DNA from: a virus
Virus record (IMG/VR): IMGVR_UViG_3300025133_000609
Location: 1 to 23,362 of that record
DNA: 23,362 nt
Reading direction: 5' to 3' (one strand)
Below are positions 21,424 through 23,362 of the stretch, piece by piece (the first letter of the stretch is position 1; each line of letters begins with the position of its first letter). Below the pieces are notes generated by a model. The model had not been told where the DNA came from. It saw only the letters and a program-made list of their open reading frames with translations, and searched no databases. A program made the translations under genes and the position numbers.

Positions 21424-22919
21424 CAGAAGCGGTTCCTCTTGAGCCGGCGAATGTGTCGCTGGAGCCGGTCCTGCCTCCGACCGTACTCCTTGAGGTCTGT
21501 GATGGTCCAGTCCCGCATGTCCTGGGGCACCTGCCGCTCCCTGGAGACGCCGAAGCCGGCCTCAGAGCGCTCGAACTCGCCGACGATCCCGTAGCGCCAG
21601 GCGTCCAGCGCATGGTCGAGCGCGTGCGGGTCGATGCGATCCCGAACGTTGCCTTCGTTGTCGATGACGTAGGTGTAGCCGCGGATCTCCCTGATCAGGT
21701 TCTTGCACTTGCTGGAGATCAGCATGCGCGGCTGGCCGGTCTCATGGTCGGGCGCCAGAAGCCGCTCAACGGTCTTGATACCGTCGATGACGCTCCCCTG
21801 GCCCTTCTTCGTCACTCTGGCGGGGATGCCCGCTCGCCGGTAGTGGAACACGTCCTGCGTGCCCTTGCTGACATCGCAGTAGACCATCGTCAGCCCGAAC
21901 TCGCGGTGGAGCGGCCCGACCCTCCGAACCCAGCAGTCGCCGCCGCCTTCGGAGTAGGTCGGCAGCCGGTCGACGTAGATCTCATCGATGACGTAGACGA
22001 CGCCTGTGGGCACATGCTGTCCGAAGAGCAGGAAGCAGCCGGGCGATGCCCAGCCCCAATCCTGGCCTCCCCAGTACCGCATCGACTCATCCGGCACGAC
22101 ATCGGGGTCGATCACGTGCAGCAGCGGATCGAACTCGGTGTAGACGATGCCCTCGAAGGTGTCCCAGGAGGCCTCGAAGTCTCGCTTGTACCAGCGTTCA
22201 GGCATGGTCCGCCGCGCGCGTTCGAGCTCCTTCCGCGGGAACCAGGGGTTCTGAGAGGTCGTCCAGTGGTGGACACCCGTGTCCTCGAGGAGATCCTGCT
22301 GGTCCCACACCTCCGGCTTCGCCCAGGAGTCAGGTCGCGGCGAGCCGGTCCCGATCAGCCACCCCTCCTTGTCCGCGAGCCGGTTCCGAAGCTGCAGGTA
22401 GGAGGCATAGGGCAGCGTGGCGATCTCATCCGCCCACACTCCGCTGACCGCGGCGCCCTGAAGCTGAGTCTCGTCGAAGCCCGTCTTCCGCTGGACCAGG
22501 ATGCCGCCGCGCAGCCAGAGCTCGCCGTCGACCTCGCCGATGATGAGCGGCTCCACCCTGCGGAGCACGTCTCGGAACATGGCCCACGAGAGCTTGACGA
22601 GCTCGAAGGTCGGGGCGACCACCCAGTACGTGGCGAACGGCTTGTCGCGGCTGCTCCGGGGGATCTTCCCAGCGGGAGACCACTCGTGATTCGGGTCCTT
22701 GAGGAGCTCGATGCAGTGCGAGACCACGCGAGCGGTCGACTTCTCCCCGCCCATGTAGCTCTTGCCGGCGCGGACTCCGCAGAAGGCGAAGACATCGCGG
22801 CTGCCGTCCTTGTAGAAAGCCTCGCTCGGGGGGAAGGGTCGCTCTTTGAGGTTCGCGAGCAGCGGACCCTGGACTGAGAGGGTCTTCGCCTTCTCAGGCT
22901 TCGACTTCGCCTTCGACAT
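21423..22919 (-). CDS. terL: Terminase large subunit (packaging ATPase and nuclease)
   Basis: A 498-residue motor that cuts concatemeric DNA and pumps it through the portal. The ATPase half shows a Walker A 'CGVRAGKSYM' (about 47-56, K53 and S54), a Walker B with D164-E165 ('VSGVWADEIA') and a coupling motif 'GTGSPRP' (190-196). The RNase-H-like nuclease half shows D287 in 'GGQDWGW', D349 in 'MVYCDVSKG' and D435/D439 in 'DPHALDHALDAWRYG', the expected acidic metal cluster. The C-terminus is basic, as if to contact portal or DNA. The frame is open to a TTG at 22934, but that codon overlaps the TGAGG ribosome site, so I choose ATG 22919, which overlaps the resolvase gene by 26 bases. No small subunit is visible; it would lie outside the window. 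Confidence 0.94.
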   Translation of the reverse strand: MSKAKSKPEKAKTLSVQGPLLANLKERPFPPSEAFYKDGSRDVFAFCGVRAGKSYMGGEKSTARVVSHCIELLKDPNHEWSPAGKIPRSSRDKPFATYWVVAPTFELVKLSWAMFRDVLRRVEPLIIGEVDGELWLRGGILVQRKTGFDETQLQGAAVSGVWADEIATLPYASYLQLRNRLADKEGWLIGTGSPRPDSWAKPEVWDQQDLLEDTGVHHWTTSQNPWFPRKELERARRTMPERWYKRDFEASWDTFEGIVYTEFDPLLHVIDPDVVPDESMRYWGGQDWGWASPGCFLLFGQHVPTGVVYVIDEIYVDRLPTYSEGGGDCWVRRVGPLHREFGLTMVYCDVSKGTQDVFHYRRAGIPARVTKKGQGSVIDGIKTVERLLAPDHETGQPRMLISSKCKNLIREIRGYTYVIDNEGNVRDRIDPHALDHALDAWRYGIVGEFERSEAGFGVSRERQVPQDMRDWTITDLKEYGRRQDRLQRHIRRLKRNRF

Positions 22920-23361
22920 GCGGAACGACCTCAATGCGAACGTGGGGGGCGACTCCCCTGGGAGCGTAGACGGTCATGATCGTGCTGAACCAGACGAATC
23001 GGTCGTCGCGGAGCACTCCGGCCTTCACCAGAGCGTCTTCAGCGAGCTTCAGGACGTTCGTCGCGTCCGGCGTGGTCTGGTGCGGGAGCGGCCGACCGTC
23101 CTTCTGCCACGGCTCGCACTTGCAGGCGCGCTTGTGGGAACAGTCAGCCCAGCCAGGACGGGGGAAGGAAGCGTCGACCCGGATGCACAGCGGGCCCTCG
23201 AGCGGCTCCTCGCCCTTGTACTCGGCCTTCAACTGCTTGACCGCGGCCTTCTGCCAGTTGCGGGCGTTCTTCGCCAGGTGCGCTCCGGGCTTGCCGCCAC
23301 GGACGTGCTGGTTGAGGCGCCAGCCAGAGGGCTTGCCGGGAATGGTGAAGGAGATGGTCAC
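22894..23361 (-). CDS. rusA: RusA-like Holliday-junction resolvase
   Basis: A 155-residue protein from the GTG at 23361, at the window edge, so the ribosome site and any longer start cannot be checked. The N-terminal 'TISFTIPGKPSGWRLNQH' is the usual first strand of RusA proteins. The signature region is 'TTPDATNVLKLAEDALVKAG' then 'VLRDDRFVW', with D99, N102, K105, D109 and D119-D120. RusA of E. coli uses a P-D-x-D-N pattern; here the second aspartate is T101, a variant I recall in phage RusA relatives but cannot verify. An insertion at about 73-86 carries C74, H76, C80 and C82. The enzyme would resolve branched replication intermediates before packaging. It overlaps terL by 26 bases, so the two are translated from one message. 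Confidence 0.85.
   Translation of the reverse strand: MTISFTIPGKPSGWRLNQHVRGGKPGAHLAKNARNWQKAAVKQLKAEYKGEEPLEGPLCIRVDASFPRPGWADCSHKRACKCEPWQKDGRPLPHQTTPDATNVLKLAEDALVKAGVLRDDRFVWFSTIMTVYAPRGVAPHVRIEVVPHVEGEVEA
22929..22933 (-). promoter_or_regulatory. Ribosome binding site deciding the terL start, inside rusA
   Basis: Reads TGAGG on the minus strand, 9 bases before ATG 22919. It overlaps the TTG at 22934-22932, which makes that codon an unlikely start. Confidence 0.65.
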
Positions 23362-23362
23362 A

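Noticed and set aside
21453-22877. Long plus-strand frame (474 codons) opposite terL
   Set aside because: The terL frame carries Walker and nuclease motifs; the opposite frame has no recognisable domain and no plausible upstream signals.
1-23362. Anti-phage defence, CRISPR, retron or other accessory system
   Set aside because: Every gene on the coding strand fits the virion, packaging or lysis plan or is a short unknown. No direct-repeat array, reverse transcriptase, nuclease-helicase pair or toxin-antitoxin pattern was seen.

Overview
This window is the late (virion and lysis) part of a GC-rich tailed-phage genome, or of a prophage; no host gene or integrase is visible to decide between the two. 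All 23 genes I accept lie on the minus strand, so the biological order runs from base 23362 down to base 1. They are packed almost without gaps. Most junctions are 1 to 8 base overlaps (TGATG, TAATG, ATGA, GTGA) or gaps under 20 bases, and the two largest gaps are 54 and 49 bases. No stretch over 300 bases lacks a gene. No tRNA, CRISPR array, insertion sequence or convincing promoter was seen.

Layout in transcription order. (1) DNA processing and packaging: RusA-like resolvase, large terminase, portal. (2) A zinc-ribbon/winged-helix protein, followed at once by a 9-bp perfect hairpin. (3) Capsid: acidic scaffold-like protein, HK97-type major capsid protein, a likely decoration protein and a small beta-rich structural protein. 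(4) Neck and tail: a head-tail adaptor, a beta-propeller nozzle/stabilisation protein, a 66-residue orphan, and three consecutive fibre-like proteins (208, 176 and 217 residues). (5) Internal (ejection) proteins: 152, 248, 558 and 1979 residues. (6) A 129-residue beta protein, a lectin-like 252-residue candidate receptor-binding protein and an 80-residue unknown. (7) Lysis: a one-span membrane protein (holin candidate) and the N-terminal part of an M15-type L-alanyl-D-glutamate peptidase endolysin, cut by the window edge.

The tail plan looks like a podovirus. There is an adaptor, a beta-propeller nozzle and a block of alanine-, glycine- and glutamine-rich internal proteins ending in a giant protein. 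There is no tube protein, no frameshifted tail chaperone pair and no classic tape measure. GC-rich coding and a DAP-type peptidoglycan endopeptidase fit a high-GC bacterial host, probably Gram-negative, but the host cannot be named from the sequence.

The points most worth pursuing are: the zinc-ribbon/winged-helix gene with an operator-like palindrome 3 bases after its stop; a shared fibronectin-III-like insertion in the adaptor and nozzle; the tandem trio of fibre-like genes; a paralogue-like pair of small ejection proteins sharing an AR-x-QFDR motif; and the 1979-residue ejection protein with a glycine-zipper-like membrane segment and no recognisable lysozyme motif. I found no complete unknown defence or mobile system in this window. 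All homology statements come from reading motifs, not from database searches.
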